Positions 1 to 7,402 of a stretch of 32,422 nucleotides of DNA are shown in pieces. Source of the DNA: Scytonema sp. UIC 10036 (GTDB lineage: Bacteria > Cyanobacteriota > Cyanobacteriia > Cyanobacteriales > Nostocaceae); contig NZ_WJFC01000154.1 of NCBI RefSeq assembly GCF_009725235.1, positions 1 through 32,422 on the forward strand, in the 5' to 3' direction. The stretch's first letter is position 1. Each line of letters begins with the position of its first letter. The notes under the pieces are model-generated. The model was not told the origin of the DNA, ran no database searches, and was given only the letters and a program-made list of their open reading frames with translations. A program made the translations under genes and the position numbers.

Positions 1-29
1 CCCTACTCCCTACCCCCTACTCCCTACCC
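1..29. repeat. Heptamer tandem repeat (CCCTACT/CCCCTAC type)
   Basis: Short C-rich tandem repeat at the window edge, just after the stop codon of the minus-strand 2H phosphoesterase gene. The same family recurs at 20758-20796, and in inverted orientation at the very end of the window. It has the form of a cyanobacterial short tandemly repeated repetitive (STRR) sequence. Confidence 0.8.
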
Positions 30-565
30 ATAAACGGAAATTCACTTTTGATATTCCACCGCCTGCCATCATGAGCTAGCAATGTTAAAACCGAAGCGGT
101 AAACTCAAAATGCAACTGACGCTTCTCAAATTCTGGCCATGCAGCTTTAAAGTTTTGTCTGGTTAAATCCTTAAAAGCAACTGTCATGTGAGGAACAAAA
201 GGACGTGTTTTGCCAACTTTGTCTGTAATTTCCAAGTTAGTTTCCAGATAAGACATCAAATTTTGATGTAGAGTGAGCAACTCATGGCTTCTGACTACGT
301 CAATATAAATGACACGAGGTATAAAGGCTGCATAACCGTTAAGGGTAATCGGTATTGAATTTTGACAGCTAGCAAAGGTTGTCAAATGTTCCTCTAGTAA
401 AGGGATATCGGTATCCGCCCATTCAAAAGGTGGTTGCAGGGTGATGTGTGGTGGAGATTTTTGAGCATGGCTGCTAGCGTACTTGTCAGCAAAGTACTGC
501 TTGATTTGGTTAGCGTAGTCTTGGATTTCTTGAGGTGGTAGGAGAGCTATAAAATATAGTTTCAT
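17..565 (-). CDS. 2'-5' RNA ligase / 2H phosphoesterase family protein
   Basis: A 182-residue protein with the two HxT motifs that define the 2H phosphoesterase superfamily: H40-I-T42 in PHITLQPPF and H126-M-T128 in PHMTVAF. The two histidines and two threonines form the active site that handles 2',3'-cyclic or 2'-5' phosphodiester bonds in RNA. The length fits the bacterial 2'-5' RNA ligase (ThpR/LigT) family. No signal peptide or membrane segment is seen, so it should be cytosolic. The start codon lies directly beside a GGTTAGT repeat and its upstream region is short. The gene is divergent from the YciI-like gene. The physiological substrate is not known from sequence. Family call is firm, exact activity is not. 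Confidence 0.9.
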   Translation of the reverse strand: MKLYFIALLPPQEIQDYANQIKQYFADKYASSHAQKSPPHITLQPPFEWADTDIPLLEEHLTTFASCQNSIPITLNGYAAFIPRVIYIDVVRSHELLTLHQNLMSYLETNLEITDKVGKTRPFVPHMTVAFKDLTRQNFKAAWPEFEKRQLHFEFTASVLTLLAHDGRRWNIKSEFPFMGRE

Positions 566-566
566 T

Positions 567-597
567 GGTTAGTGGTTAGTGGTTAGTGGTTAGTGGT
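567..597. repeat. GGTTAGT heptamer tandem repeat
   Basis: About four copies of GGTTAGT between the divergent 2H phosphoesterase and YciI-like genes. The array contains an in-frame GTG (586) that would give the YciI-like protein a false N-terminal extension. Confidence 0.85.
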
Positions 598-636
598 CAC
601 AATGATATATGGCAGTTTGATGAGGTTGTAAAAAGA

Positions 637-903
637 ATGCCCTGGTTTGTGAAGATCGAAGAAGGTAAGGTGGATAAGCCTACCTTTGACCAATATGTAC
701 CTGCTCATAAAGCTTACGTACAAGAGTTGATTGCTAAAGGACATAAGGCAAAGACTGGTTACTGGGCACAGCGTGGCGGGGGTATGATGGTGTTTGAGGC
801 GGCATCAATGGATGAAGCACAGGAAATAGTGGCAGGTGACCCATTGGTACAAAATAGCTGTGTGAGCTACAAACTCTACGAGTGGAAAATTGTTATCGAA
901 TAA
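637..903 (+). CDS. YciI family protein
   Basis: Small protein of 88 residues when read from ATG 637. It begins MPWFVKIEEGKVDKP and continues with an AHKAYVQELIAKGHKAKTGYW segment and the DPLVQNSCVSYKLYEWKIVIE end. This is the alpha/beta ferredoxin-like fold of the YciI (YCII-related) family, whose biochemical role is mostly unknown; a His/Asp pair is conserved in many members. I chose ATG 637 because a GAGG Shine-Dalgarno-like stretch lies at 622-625 and the usual family N-terminus starts here. The longer reading from GTG 586 begins inside a tandem repeat. The small SRP RNA follows about 35 bases after the stop. Confidence 0.85.
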   Translation: MPWFVKIEEGKVDKPTFDQYVPAHKAYVQELIAKGHKAKTGYWAQRGGGMMVFEAASMDEAQEIVAGDPLVQNSCVSYKLYEWKIVIE

Positions 904-923
904 CACGCAGTTGCAAAATTTAG

Positions 924-932
924 TGCTATTAT
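924..932 (+). promoter_or_regulatory. Extended -10 promoter of the SRP RNA gene
   Basis: TGCTATTAT fits an extended -10 element (TGn followed by a TATAAT-like hexamer). It lies about 7 bases before the inferred 5' end of the SRP RNA. No good -35 box is seen at standard spacing. Confidence 0.45.
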
Positions 933-938
933 AAAGAA

Positions 939-1034
939 GATCTGGATCTACGCGGCTGCAACGCCCAAACTTTGTCAGGACCGGAAGGTAGCAGCAATAC
1001 GGGATGCTTGTAGCAGGCGTAGTCTCCGGGTCAC
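939..1034 (+). ncRNA. ffs: Small signal recognition particle RNA (4.5S type)
   Basis: The universally conserved SRP domain IV core is present: GTCAGGACCGGAAGG followed by TAGCAGC, with the GGAA tetraloop and the asymmetric loop that binds Ffh. The flanks form a long hairpin: GGATCTACGC (944-953) pairs with GCGTAGTCTCC (1017-1027) with one bulge, and the inner GCTGCAACGC side pairs with GATGCTTGTAGC. It belongs to the small bacterial type without an Alu domain. The ends are estimated from the outer helix and the extended -10 box. With Ffh it targets nascent membrane proteins co-translationally to FtsY and SecYEG. Confidence 0.93.
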
Positions 1035-1061
1035 CCTACTTTTAGGAGCACAGAAGCAACA

Positions 1062-1448
1062 ATGCCCGGTTTTGGCGATATTGTTAAAAAAGCTTTTTAT
1101 CTCGGTGTAGGCTTGGCTTCTTATGCGGGAGAAAAAGCGGGTGGGACACTATCAGAAGTGCGATCGCAAGTCCAAAAACTGGCAGACGAAATGGTAGCGC
1201 GGGGTGAAATGACGACTGAAGAAGCCCGTCGCTTTGTTGAAGATATGATGAAGCAAGCGCAACAAGCGCCGACATCCGGTTCGACAACCGATCCAAAGCC
1301 CCAGTCGGAGCCGCGTCGCATAGAAATTTTGGAAGAAGATGAAGAGCCAACGACGAAGTCGAATCCTCCTACAGAAGATGTGGATAACCTACGCGATCAA
1401 GTCAGGCAAATGCAAGAAGAGTTGCGTAGATTGCAACAAGATAAGTAA
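1062..1448 (+). CDS. Phasin-like small helical protein
   Basis: A 128-residue protein. The N-terminal half (MPGFGDIVKKAFYLGVGLASYAGEKAGG, then a long amphipathic helix to about residue 70) resembles phasin or granule-associated-like helical proteins common in cyanobacteria. Residues 75-110 are a charged, proline-rich linker. The last 20 residues (DQVRQMQEELRRLQQDK) look like a short coiled coil. An AGGAG lies about 13 bases upstream of the ATG. The gene starts about 28 bases after the SRP RNA and may be read through from its promoter. I do not assign a function: the phasin resemblance is by general architecture only. Confidence 0.7.
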   Translation: MPGFGDIVKKAFYLGVGLASYAGEKAGGTLSEVRSQVQKLADEMVARGEMTTEEARRFVEDMMKQAQQAPTSGSTTDPKPQSEPRRIEILEEDEEPTTKSNPPTEDVDNLRDQVRQMQEELRRLQQDK

Positions 1449-1587
1449 TAATTAACTATTGGAGAGACAATTTGTTGTCCCTCCAAAGTATAGTAAGTAA
1501 GTAAGTAGTCCTCAGAATGTACGCGAGTGCCTGAAGCCATGTACAATTAAGCGTCCAGAGAAGAGGCTGTTAAGGACGTAAAAAATT

Positions 1588-1998
1588 ATGGAAAAGTGGC
1601 AGAAAGAGTTTTGGGAAATGATGGAAACAGTGGCTGATGAAGTAGAACGCTTTGTTCTGGGGATGACAGAAATGGTAGATACTTTCTTTGAGCTAACGGA
1701 AGAACTGAGCGAACAAGTGCAAGAAGCGATCGCATCTGAAGTTGACCAGTATCTACAAGATTTGACAGAACCGATTCTGGAAGCTTACTGGGAACTTGAA
1801 GATATTGTCATAGACGATGTTATTCTAGATTCTGGTTTTCCATATCCAGTGGAACCCACATCAGAGCGAAATGCTGCTTGTATTGGATGCCGTCACTACC
1901 ACGGTCATGTTTATGGCGGAGAATTGTTGGTTTGTGGTATGCATCCCTATGGATGGAATGATGAGAATTGTCCTGATTGGGAACAAGATGAGTTATAG
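1588..1998 (+). CDS. Conserved acidic protein with C-terminal Cys cluster
   Basis: A 136-residue acidic protein. Residues 1-75 are a Glu-rich helical region (EKWQKEFWEMMETVADEVERF...). The C-terminal part holds CIGCRHYHGHVYGGELLVC followed by GMHP and ENCPDWE. Four cysteines (CxxC, then two single ones) plus several histidines look like a metal-binding knuckle, possibly zinc or an Fe-S site. AAGGA lies about 10 bases upstream of the ATG. I do not recognise a named family; it looks like a conserved cyanobacterial hypothetical protein. A GCGATCGC site lies inside the gene. It is flanked downstream by a GTTAGTT repeat array. Confidence 0.75.
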   Translation: MEKWQKEFWEMMETVADEVERFVLGMTEMVDTFFELTEELSEQVQEAIASEVDQYLQDLTEPILEAYWELEDIVIDDVILDSGFPYPVEPTSERNAACIGCRHYHGHVYGGELLVCGMHPYGWNDENCPDWEQDEL

Positions 1999-2050
1999 GT
2001 TAGTTGTTAGTTGTTAGTGGTTAGTTGTTAGTGGTTAGTTGTTAGTGGTT
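1996..2050. repeat. GTTAGTT/GTTAGTG heptamer repeat array
   Basis: About seven heptamers of the GTTAGTT/GTTAGTG family. They begin at the stop codon of the Cys-cluster gene and run up to the putative queF start. The same family appears at 567, 10314, 10436 and 22213. Confidence 0.85.
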
Positions 2051-2052
2051 AT

Positions 2053-2454
2053 GTGACAAATGACAAACAGCAAATTATGGAAATGAAATATGGTGAGCGG
2101 AATATAGCGGAGGGACAACTCATTACGTTTCCTAATCCGCGTGTCGGAAGGCGATATAATATTGACATTACTTTGCCAGAGTTTACTTGTAAGTGTCCTT
2201 TTTCTGGCTATCCTGACTTTGCCACAATTTACATTACCTATATCCCAGATGAACGGGTAGTGGAATTGAAGGCACTGAAACTCTATATTAATAATTATCG
2301 CGATCGCTACATTTCCCATGAAGAAACAGCCAATCAAATCTTGGATGATTTTGTGGCAGTTTGCGATCCTTTAGAAGTAGTCGTTAAAGCAGATTTTGCA
2401 CCTCGCGGTAACGTACATATGATAGTTGAGGTACGACATCAGAAGCACCAGTGA
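2053..2454 (+). CDS. queF: NADPH-dependent 7-cyano-7-deazaguanine reductase QueF
   Basis: Short (unimodular) QueF that reduces preQ0 to preQ1 in queuosine biosynthesis. The catalytic region KCPFSGYPDFATIYI has the nucleophilic cysteine of the CP pair and the aspartate seven residues later in PDF. The family QueF motif is seen as ELKALKLYINNYRDR, followed by HEETANQILDDF. About 133 residues matches cyanobacterial QueF. The start is uncertain: GTG 2053 sits at the edge of a tandem repeat, while ATG 2077 or ATG 2083 would give MEMKYGERNIAEGQLITF, where family similarity begins. No other queuosine genes are in the window, and I see no preQ1 riboswitch in front of it. Confidence 0.95.
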   Translation: MTNDKQQIMEMKYGERNIAEGQLITFPNPRVGRRYNIDITLPEFTCKCPFSGYPDFATIYITYIPDERVVELKALKLYINNYRDRYISHEETANQILDDFVAVCDPLEVVVKADFAPRGNVHMIVEVRHQKHQ

Positions 2455-2523
2455 AAACAGCGATGTCTATTTTTTTACAGTCATTTTGTACTAGTATGTT
2501 GATTGTCAACGCTAGTAAAGACA

Positions 2524-2664
2524 ATGGAAGCTTTATCCAATCATTGGTTTGATATTCAGCCAGATACGGTATATAAAACTACTAATGGTCTCCTAGTTTC
2601 CTTTGCAAACGAGCAAATTAAACTGGGAATAAAATATGACCAAAATTTTAGAAACTATAGATAG
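2524..2664 (+). CDS. Short hypothetical ORF (46 aa)
   Basis: ATG 2524 opens a 46-codon frame (MEALSNHWFDIQPDTVYK ... DQNFRNYR) that overlaps the start of the next gene by 29 bases in another frame. There is no clear Shine-Dalgarno sequence. It could be a small translated leader gene coupled to the downstream gene, the remnant of a longer protein, or a chance frame. No family is recognised. Confidence 0.35.
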   Translation: MEALSNHWFDIQPDTVYKTTNGLLVSFANEQIKLGIKYDQNFRNYR

Positions 2665-2998
2665 TAATGCACTCGTTAGAGAACATCTAAATGCGTGTAA
2701 TTATACAGTTTGCGGCTACTGGGATGAGGAAGATACATATTATGAGGAAATTATTTTACCTCATAACCTAGAATTAGAATTAAGTAGTAGTTCTATTGGT
2801 TTTACAGACAAAGAACGCTTTTTAAAACTCAAGTTTATCCTTAATGCTCCTGTTGATGCTTCCAATAATCTAAGTCATAAACTTCAGAAAATTGGTGAGA
2901 TAGTTCTCATTTTCAATGAAAGTTTGGAATTTCTAGATGAGCATTGGGTTTTAGATGTGCATTCTCCCTTGTTGGAGCTAAAACGGAAGCACCCATAA
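2636..2998 (+). CDS. Hypothetical protein (120 aa)
   Basis: A 120-residue acidic protein beginning MTKILETIDSNALVREHLNAC. It has CNYTVCGYWDEEDTYYEEIILP near residue 25 and alternating hydrophobic strands afterwards. No signal peptide or membrane segment is seen. I do not recognise the family. The ATG overlaps the end of the preceding 46-codon frame, which suggests translational coupling if that frame is real. An AT-rich coding style (many TTA, AAT, GAA codons) sets it apart from queF just upstream and may mark a recent arrival. It is followed by a convergent ccs1 gene, 53 bases away. Confidence 0.6.
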   Translation: MTKILETIDSNALVREHLNACNYTVCGYWDEEDTYYEEIILPHNLELELSSSSIGFTDKERFLKLKFILNAPVDASNNLSHKLQKIGEIVLIFNESLEFLDEHWVLDVHSPLLELKRKHP

Positions 2999-3051
2999 TT
3001 CTTCAGGATTGACATATAGAACAGCAAAGGCGATCTCGCCTTTGCATAAAT

Positions 3052-4464
3052 TTAAACTGACTGAGGTTCCACTGCTATTGTTTTTTCTTCATCTTTGGTT
3101 GGTAAACTTAAGGTATCCAATATTTCCAGTATTTCTCGCTCAAAAGTAACTTGGGCGCGGTTGGTTTTTCCGCCTACATATAAACGACCATCTTTTTGTA
3201 ATGCCCAAATTTGAGAGTGGGAAAAGTAACTCATAACGACACCTAGCATCAGTAAGCCGAATCCACTATAAACAATGGGTATTCCGGGATCGGCTTTAAT
3301 TTGTAAGCCAGTGCTGCCAACAATATCGAGTATTTTTAAGGTGACACCGTTGACTTGAGCAGCCATTCCGGCGCGAACAGTATCAATCAGCTTCCCATTA
3401 GCATCATATATGAGTACCATTCCTTGCAAGTCTTTTGCCAGTATGGATACACCTGCACTTAAATCTGGTTTGGTAGGAATCCACGTGCCCCAAATCCTTC
3501 CTTGACCGTTAGTATTAAGTGGTGCCATGGGAATTTGAAAGACGGGGCTGTTATTAAGTTTTACTCGAATGGCAGCAATTCCCCAGTCGGTTTGATAAAA
3601 TGTGACGCCACGATAGCGCAGGGGACTGTTCACGAAAATTGTTTTGCGGTCAACTTCTTGTTCTTGATTGTCTAAAACAGATAAATCTGAGTAAAACTGG
3701 TCGATACCGCCAGTGGGAGTGTAGTCAATCCAAAACCGATTGACGCGCACCGACCAATCTTTGGGGATTTGCGCTAATGCAAAGGGACCAGCATCTATGA
3801 TGTTTTTCACTTGAAATGTATCGCCGCTCGCTACTATTTCTTGGGCAACAAATCCAGTCATAGCGCCCCAAATGCCACCCAGCAGCGTCATGACAATTCC
3901 AATGTGAACCACAATCGGTCCAATGCGCCCAATAATTCCTTTGCGGGCGTAGAGGGTGTTCTCTTTTTCTTGAAAAACTTTGTAGCCGCGTTTTTGCAGT
4001 AGAGTTTGTAGAGTCGTGGCATTTGTGGTTTCTACATTATCAAATTCTGCACTTAAAGCTAGCTTTTGAAATTGACGGGGTTCTTCGTAATATTTCCATC
4101 TTTGGGCAGCTTTTAAAGCTGGTAACTGACGAGTGAAGGTACAGGCTGTTAAGCTAGTGCCAAAAAAGATGAGTAATGCCAAAAACCACCAAGTTCGATA
4201 AACATGGTCTAAGCCCAGAATGAGGATGACTTTCCATGAGAGAAAACCAAAGAGAGCTGGGTGTTCTGGGTAGTTAGCTTGGTAGTATGCTACCGATTGA
4301 CCTTGCTCTATAACAGTACCACTGACGCTAAAGAGTGCGATCGCAAGTAACATCAGAATTGCCAAGCGCAAATCTGTCAACACTGGTAAAAACTCTTGTC
4401 GCAGCAGACGCCCTAGTGCCACCCATATAGAAGTTTTTTCAGAAACTGGATTTTCTATAGTCAT
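3052..4464 (-). CDS. ccs1: Cytochrome c biogenesis protein Ccs1 (ResB family)
   Basis: A 470-residue membrane protein of System II cytochrome c maturation. It works with CcsA to move haem across the thylakoid/plasma membrane and attach it to apocytochromes such as cytochromes f and c6. Hydrophobic helices are seen near residues 28-50 ([20 protein letters not shown], the conserved N-terminal helix), 75-105 ([19 protein letters not shown]), 180-205 ([20 protein letters not shown], containing a conserved histidine) and 395-415 ([21 protein letters not shown]). A large soluble ResB domain lies between the third and fourth. The gene follows ccdA on the same strand with a 67-base gap filled by ATTTGTC repeats. 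That order, reductant supply then haem ligation, is common in cyanobacteria. Confidence 0.95.
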   Translation of the reverse strand: MTIENPVSEKTSIWVALGRLLRQEFLPVLTDLRLAILMLLAIALFSVSGTVIEQGQSVAYYQANYPEHPALFGFLSWKVILILGLDHVYRTWWFLALLIFFGTSLTACTFTRQLPALKAAQRWKYYEEPRQFQKLALSAEFDNVETTNATTLQTLLQKRGYKVFQEKENTLYARKGIIGRIGPIVVHIGIVMTLLGGIWGAMTGFVAQEIVASGDTFQVKNIIDAGPFALAQIPKDWSVRVNRFWIDYTPTGGIDQFYSDLSVLDNQEQEVDRKTIFVNSPLRYRGVTFYQTDWGIAAIRVKLNNSPVFQIPMAPLNTNGQGRIWGTWIPTKPDLSAGVSILAKDLQGMVLIYDANGKLIDTVRAGMAAQVNGVTLKILDIVGSTGLQIKADPGIPIVYSGFGLLMLGVVMSYFSHSQIWALQKDGRLYVGGKTNRAQVTFEREILEILDTLSLPTKDEEKTIAVEPQSV

Positions 4465-4465
4465 T

Positions 4466-4524
4466 TGTCATTTGTCATTAGTTATTTGTCATTTGTCATT
4501 TGTCATTGGTCATTTGTCATTGGT
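4466..4524. repeat. ATTTGTC heptamer repeat array
   Basis: About eight heptamers of ATTTGTC and variants (ATTAGTT, ATTGGTC) fill the space between ccdA and ccs1. If the two genes are cotranscribed, the repeat is part of the operon mRNA. Confidence 0.85.
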
Positions 4525-4531
4525 CAGGTGG

Positions 4532-5269
4532 TCACTGTAATAGTGGAAGTCGAGACATTAAGGAAAACACGCCAAATCCTACCAACAAAGCACCACTGAC
4601 TGGATTAATCCAACTAGACCAACGGCGCAACTCTAATAATTTCTTTATGGAAGCCGTAAAAGTGCCTGCCAAAATCAAGGGAACAACATAACCTGCTGTA
4701 TAGCAAAGGAGCAGAACAGCACCTAAAACTAAGTCTTGTGTTTGAGCAACCCATCCCAGCAGGCTAGCTAAAACCGGAGTACTGCAAGGAGAAGCAACGA
4801 CACCAAAACTAAGACCGATGAAATATGCTCGCACTCCTTGGGGTAATTCTTGAGAAATCCACTCTGTGCCACCAAAAGAAGGTAATTGCAAGGGTAAAGC
4901 TTCAAGTAAGTTTAACCCCATGAGAATAGCAATAATGCTGACAATAATTGGTAAGCCAAGACCGACTTGACCGTAAACTTTACCGACGAAAGCTGCTATA
5001 ATACCAAGCCCTGCGAGTGTGGTTGCCAATCCCAAAGCAAACCAAGTTGACTGAGCAACACCTTGCCAACGGCTTTTTGCTTCATAACCGCCAATGTAGG
5101 CAATGGTGATTGGCAGCATGGAAAGCATACAGGGCGTGAGACTAGTGAGCAATCCTGCAATGAAGATAATACCTACACTTACCCAAGTTAAATGAGTCAG
5201 TTGGTTGGATACAAGGGCATTTGCAAATTGTTCTAGTTCATACAGTCGGGTTTGCAGGATTTCAAGCAT
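4532..5269 (-). CDS. ccdA: Thiol:disulfide interchange membrane protein CcdA
   Basis: A 245-residue polytopic membrane protein with about six hydrophobic helices. The two redox-active cysteines sit in the conserved proline contexts LTPCMLSMLPITIAYIGGY (first repeat) and ASPCSTPVLASLLGWV (second repeat). CcdA passes electrons from cytoplasmic thioredoxin across the membrane to keep apocytochrome c haem-binding cysteines reduced. It is the upstream member of a ccdA-ccs1 operon. The N-terminus (MLEILQTRLYELEQFANALV) is a short amphipathic stretch before the first membrane helix. Length and helix pattern match the CcdA/DsbD-beta family. Confidence 0.95.
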   Translation of the reverse strand: MLEILQTRLYELEQFANALVSNQLTHLTWVSVGIIFIAGLLTSLTPCMLSMLPITIAYIGGYEAKSRWQGVAQSTWFALGLATTLAGLGIIAAFVGKVYGQVGLGLPIIVSIIAILMGLNLLEALPLQLPSFGGTEWISQELPQGVRAYFIGLSFGVVASPCSTPVLASLLGWVAQTQDLVLGAVLLLCYTAGYVVPLILAGTFTASIKKLLELRRWSSWINPVSGALLVGFGVFSLMSRLPLLQ

Positions 5270-5330
5270 GAGGCTTTTAAAAGGGAGAAACGCTTATTCT
5301 GCTCGCATTTTAGCTTACTTTTATGAAAGG

Positions 5331-5354
5331 GGTTAGGGGTTAGAGGTTAGGGGA
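5331..5354. repeat. GGGGTTA heptamer repeat
   Basis: About three degenerate GGGGTTA units in the spacer between ccdA and the DUF5615 gene. Confidence 0.6.
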
Positions 5355-5375
5355 AAAGCTCCGATGCTACAATAA

Positions 5376-5396
5376 GGACGGGCGAGACGCCCATCC
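5376..5396. repeat. REP-like hairpin GGGCG-AGA-CGCCC
   Basis: A GC-rich hairpin, GGGCG AGA CGCCC at 5380-5392 with partly paired flanks (GGA/TCC). It lies downstream of the DUF5615 stop and upstream of ccdA, both on the minus strand. It resembles a dispersed palindromic repeat and could also attenuate read-through from the toxin-like operon into ccdA. There is no strong T-tract after it on the minus strand. Confidence 0.6.
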
Positions 5397-5438
5397 CACA
5401 AGAGGAAATAATTGCACTCAATTACATTTAATGTGCCA

Positions 5439-5786
5439 CTATTTTGAGGGGCGGTTAACTCGGATTAATTTACCGTTCAGGCTTTCTTCAGTAGAAATAG
5501 CCCGATCGACCCGTGTTGCTAGCCTTTGAAAGTTTGGATCTTCAGTACAAACAATAATACCAGCATGATTTGGTTGTAACTTATTAAGTCGGATGAAATG
5601 ACGCCGATTACTTGTTAAAACAGCTCTATTATTCCTAATCGCAAAATCCAACACCTCTTCATCAGGAATTTTTAAATCAGCATTTCCAGCTTCGCTAGCT
5701 GTAAGTACATCATGACCAAAGGTGCGTAAAAATTCAACAACTGGTAGAGGAAAATTTTCATCAGTGTAAAGGCGTGCCAATGTCAA
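5439..5786 (-). CDS. DUF5615 PIN-like domain protein, putative toxin
   Basis: A 115-residue protein beginning MTLARLYTDENFPLPVVEFLRTFGHDVLTA, typical of the DUF5615 PIN-like fold. Acidic residues of the PIN-type site are visible: D8 and E9 in YTDEN, and the IPDEEVLDFA helix. The later motif reads VLTSNRRHF, with Asn where other PIN-like proteins have Asp; from memory this occurs in one DUF5615 subgroup. Its ATG overlaps the stop of the DUF433 gene by 4 bases (ATGA), a standard coupled antitoxin-toxin arrangement. A ribonuclease role is inferred from the fold and from the usual DUF433 pairing; it is not shown. Confidence 0.85.
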   Translation of the reverse strand: MTLARLYTDENFPLPVVEFLRTFGHDVLTASEAGNADLKIPDEEVLDFAIRNNRAVLTSNRRHFIRLNKLQPNHAGIIVCTEDPNFQRLATRVDRAISTEESLNGKLIRVNRPSK

Positions 5787-6130
5787 ATATCCTCAGCTTC
5801 TAGCATGACTTCTTCATTTTCTTGAATTGCTTGTTCAATTTCTTCTGGATAGGCATCTGCATAAGCCCAAGCATTGACCAAGTCAGCAGCAGTGAGATGA
5901 GGAAACGCTTCTAATATATGAGCATCATTTGCACCCAAACGACGATAATTTACTAAAGACCAGACGGGAATGCGAGTTTTGGCAATACAAGCATCTCCAC
6001 CGACAACACCTGGAGTTTTTGTAATTCCTAGTGAACCATTACTTAAAGTTCTAATTAATATTTGTATTGCTTCAGCTTTCTCGGTTAGATTTAATGCTAA
6101 CAGTTGGTTTTCTAATTCTTTTACTGTCAT
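5783..6130 (-). CDS. DUF433 domain protein, putative antitoxin
   Basis: A 115-residue protein when read from ATG at 6130. The N-terminal helix (MTVKELENQLLALNLTEKAEAIQILIRTL) is followed by the DUF433 core GITKTPGVVGGDACIAKTRIPVWSLV ... LEAFPHLTAADLVNAWAYADAYPEEIE. DUF433 proteins carry a winged or helix-turn-helix-like fold and are usually found beside DUF5615 or PIN-like toxins. An in-frame longer reading to 6427 is possible but its first 99 residues are a decayed kinase fragment, so I set the start at 6130. Regulation is probably by the antitoxin itself; no operator was identified. The acidic C-terminus (NEEVMLEAEDI) may neutralise the toxin partner. Confidence 0.85.
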   Translation of the reverse strand: MTVKELENQLLALNLTEKAEAIQILIRTLSNGSLGITKTPGVVGGDACIAKTRIPVWSLVNYRRLGANDAHILEAFPHLTAADLVNAWAYADAYPEEIEQAIQENEEVMLEAEDI

Positions 6131-6427
6131 ATTTATACTGGTTGCTGTCTTGCAGCATTTGCAATTGTACAATGAACTAATGCACCTTCTTATTTTAAGA
6201 TCTGTTGGCGTTCTTGCACTATATTGGTAAATCTGGGAGTTATGGGCAATCGGTTTAAGCTGCTTAATCATACACCAACGATTTGAGGGTATATCAGTCT
6301 CTTCTGCCAAATAGGTTCGATCAAAACCCCCTCGCCCTAACAGATTAAGTACACGATAGCGCTCTCGCAGTAATAATACCAACCCTGTCTCACGTGTGAG
6401 GCAAAAATTTGAATCCCCACGCTTCAA
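6131..6427 (-). pseudogene. Remnant of a cyanobacterial Ser/Thr protein kinase N-terminus
   Basis: The minus-strand frame encodes LLLRERYRVLNLLGRGGFDR followed by TYLAEETD and then CMIKQLKP. This is the glycine-rich loop and beta-3 lysine region of the 4-Cys-type cyanobacterial Ser/Thr kinases (usual loop GRGGFGRTYLAED). The loop has G-to-D at its third glycine. The upstream Cys-rich leader is almost lost, and the homology ends within 20 residues after the lysine. No catalytic HRD or DFG follows. It is fused in frame with the downstream DUF433 gene only by chance. It is most likely a deletion remnant. Confidence 0.75.
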
Positions 6428-6617
6428 AAATAAGGTTTTAATAAAATTAATTTAGCATAAATGAGTTTCTAGTGGTGATGCATGCGAAGACAGCGCAACT
6501 ACAAACCAGTAATTATTATTGGTAGCGGTTTTTAGTATAAGAAATATTTAAGATTAAGATTTATGTAACCAAGCTTTTTCTGTTATTTTTAATGAGGAAA
6601 GTATTTTTCTTTTTCTA

Positions 6618-6995
6618 ATGACCATCGACGCTGTTATATCTTCTTATTTTGTTAATTTCGCCGCAATGAATCCAGAAAGCTGGATCGAAAACTTTGCAGA
6701 GGATGCTGTGAGTTACGATCCAGTTGGACATCCACCTACAAAAATCCGTGAAGGATTTCGAGATTTTATTGGGCAGTTGCAAGCTACCTTTGAAAAGCTA
6801 GAAGCGAAAACAGAGCACATTTTTATTGCGGGAAATGAAGCAGCTGTTAAATGGACCATGCAAGGAGCCGCAAAGAGTGGTAAGTCAGTGACTTTTGAAG
6901 GTATCACAGTGTTTGAAGTCAATGAAGCTGGCAAAATTCAAACAACTCGTGCTTATTGGAATCCAGCAGCATTAGTAGCGCAACTGCGTTCCTAA
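6618..6995 (+). CDS. SnoaL/NTF2-like nuclear transport factor 2 fold protein
   Basis: A 125-residue single-domain protein with the NTF2-like cone fold. The N-terminal helix holds YFVNFAAMNPESWIENFAEDAVSYDPVGHPP, followed by strands in FIAGNEAAVKWTMQGAAKSGKSVTFEGITVFEVNEAGKI and the closing TRAYWNPAAL. The pattern matches steroid delta-isomerase/SnoaL-like proteins that either bind small hydrophobic ligands or act as isomerases or hydrolases. Catalytic identity cannot be given. The gene stands alone with AT-rich flanks. It has no clear Shine-Dalgarno sequence. Confidence 0.8.
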   Translation: MTIDAVISSYFVNFAAMNPESWIENFAEDAVSYDPVGHPPTKIREGFRDFIGQLQATFEKLEAKTEHIFIAGNEAAVKWTMQGAAKSGKSVTFEGITVFEVNEAGKIQTTRAYWNPAALVAQLRS

Positions 6996-7020
6996 GTTGC
7001 CGTAAATAGCCAGTCTTCTA

Positions 7021-7049
7021 TTAACAATTAGCTATAATAATTATATAGT
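7021..7049 (+). promoter_or_regulatory. Candidate promoter of the 105-aa gene
   Basis: TTAACA at 7021-7026 and TATAGT at 7044-7049 are separated by 17 bases, and the ATG is 19 bases downstream. An alternative -10 is TATAAT at 7033-7038. Confidence 0.35.
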
Positions 7050-7067
7050 AGCTATAGGGTCGCTACC

Positions 7068-7385
7068 ATGTCACGTTTAATACAAATCATTCAAAATACT
7101 TTTATTCGCTTTGAAGCCTTTTTCGGATTTCTTCTAAGAAGTATCTTAAACTTCTTCAGTAACGTCAAGAATTTTTTTGCTAAGCTGTTCGGGTTTTCTA
7201 ATTCTCAATATTTCTTAGAACCCGATACAGCACAGGGGATAAAGCGCATAACAACGGAGCCGTCAAAAATAGAAGAATCCAAACCTGCACAAACAAACGA
7301 AACACAAACTAAAATTCGTCCCCGCCGCCCCAATCCTCAAATGGATTACTTTCTTAATATGGCTCGGGATGTGAAGAAAAGCTAG
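7068..7385 (+). CDS. Hypothetical amphipathic/membrane-associated small protein
   Basis: A 105-residue protein. Residues 1-45 are rich in Phe, Leu and Ile with interspersed Arg and Lys (IRFEAFFGFLLRSILNFFSNVKNFFAKLFGF), which suggests a membrane-surface amphipathic helix or a reentrant hairpin. The remainder is polar and Lys/Pro/Thr-rich, ending in RPRRPNPQMDYFLNMARDVKKS. I do not recognise a family with a known function; it looks like a conserved cyanobacterial hypothetical protein. A palindromic repeat lies 17 bases after the stop. Confidence 0.6.
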   Translation: MSRLIQIIQNTFIRFEAFFGFLLRSILNFFSNVKNFFAKLFGFSNSQYFLEPDTAQGIKRITTEPSKIEESKPAQTNETQTKIRPRRPNPQMDYFLNMARDVKKS

Positions 7386-7402
7386 CTAAGTCATAAATGT
7401 TG

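Noticed and set aside
586..636. N-terminal extension of the YciI-like protein from GTG 586
   Set aside because: These codons lie in a GGTTAGT repeat, while ATG 637 has a GAGG site and the family's usual N-terminus.
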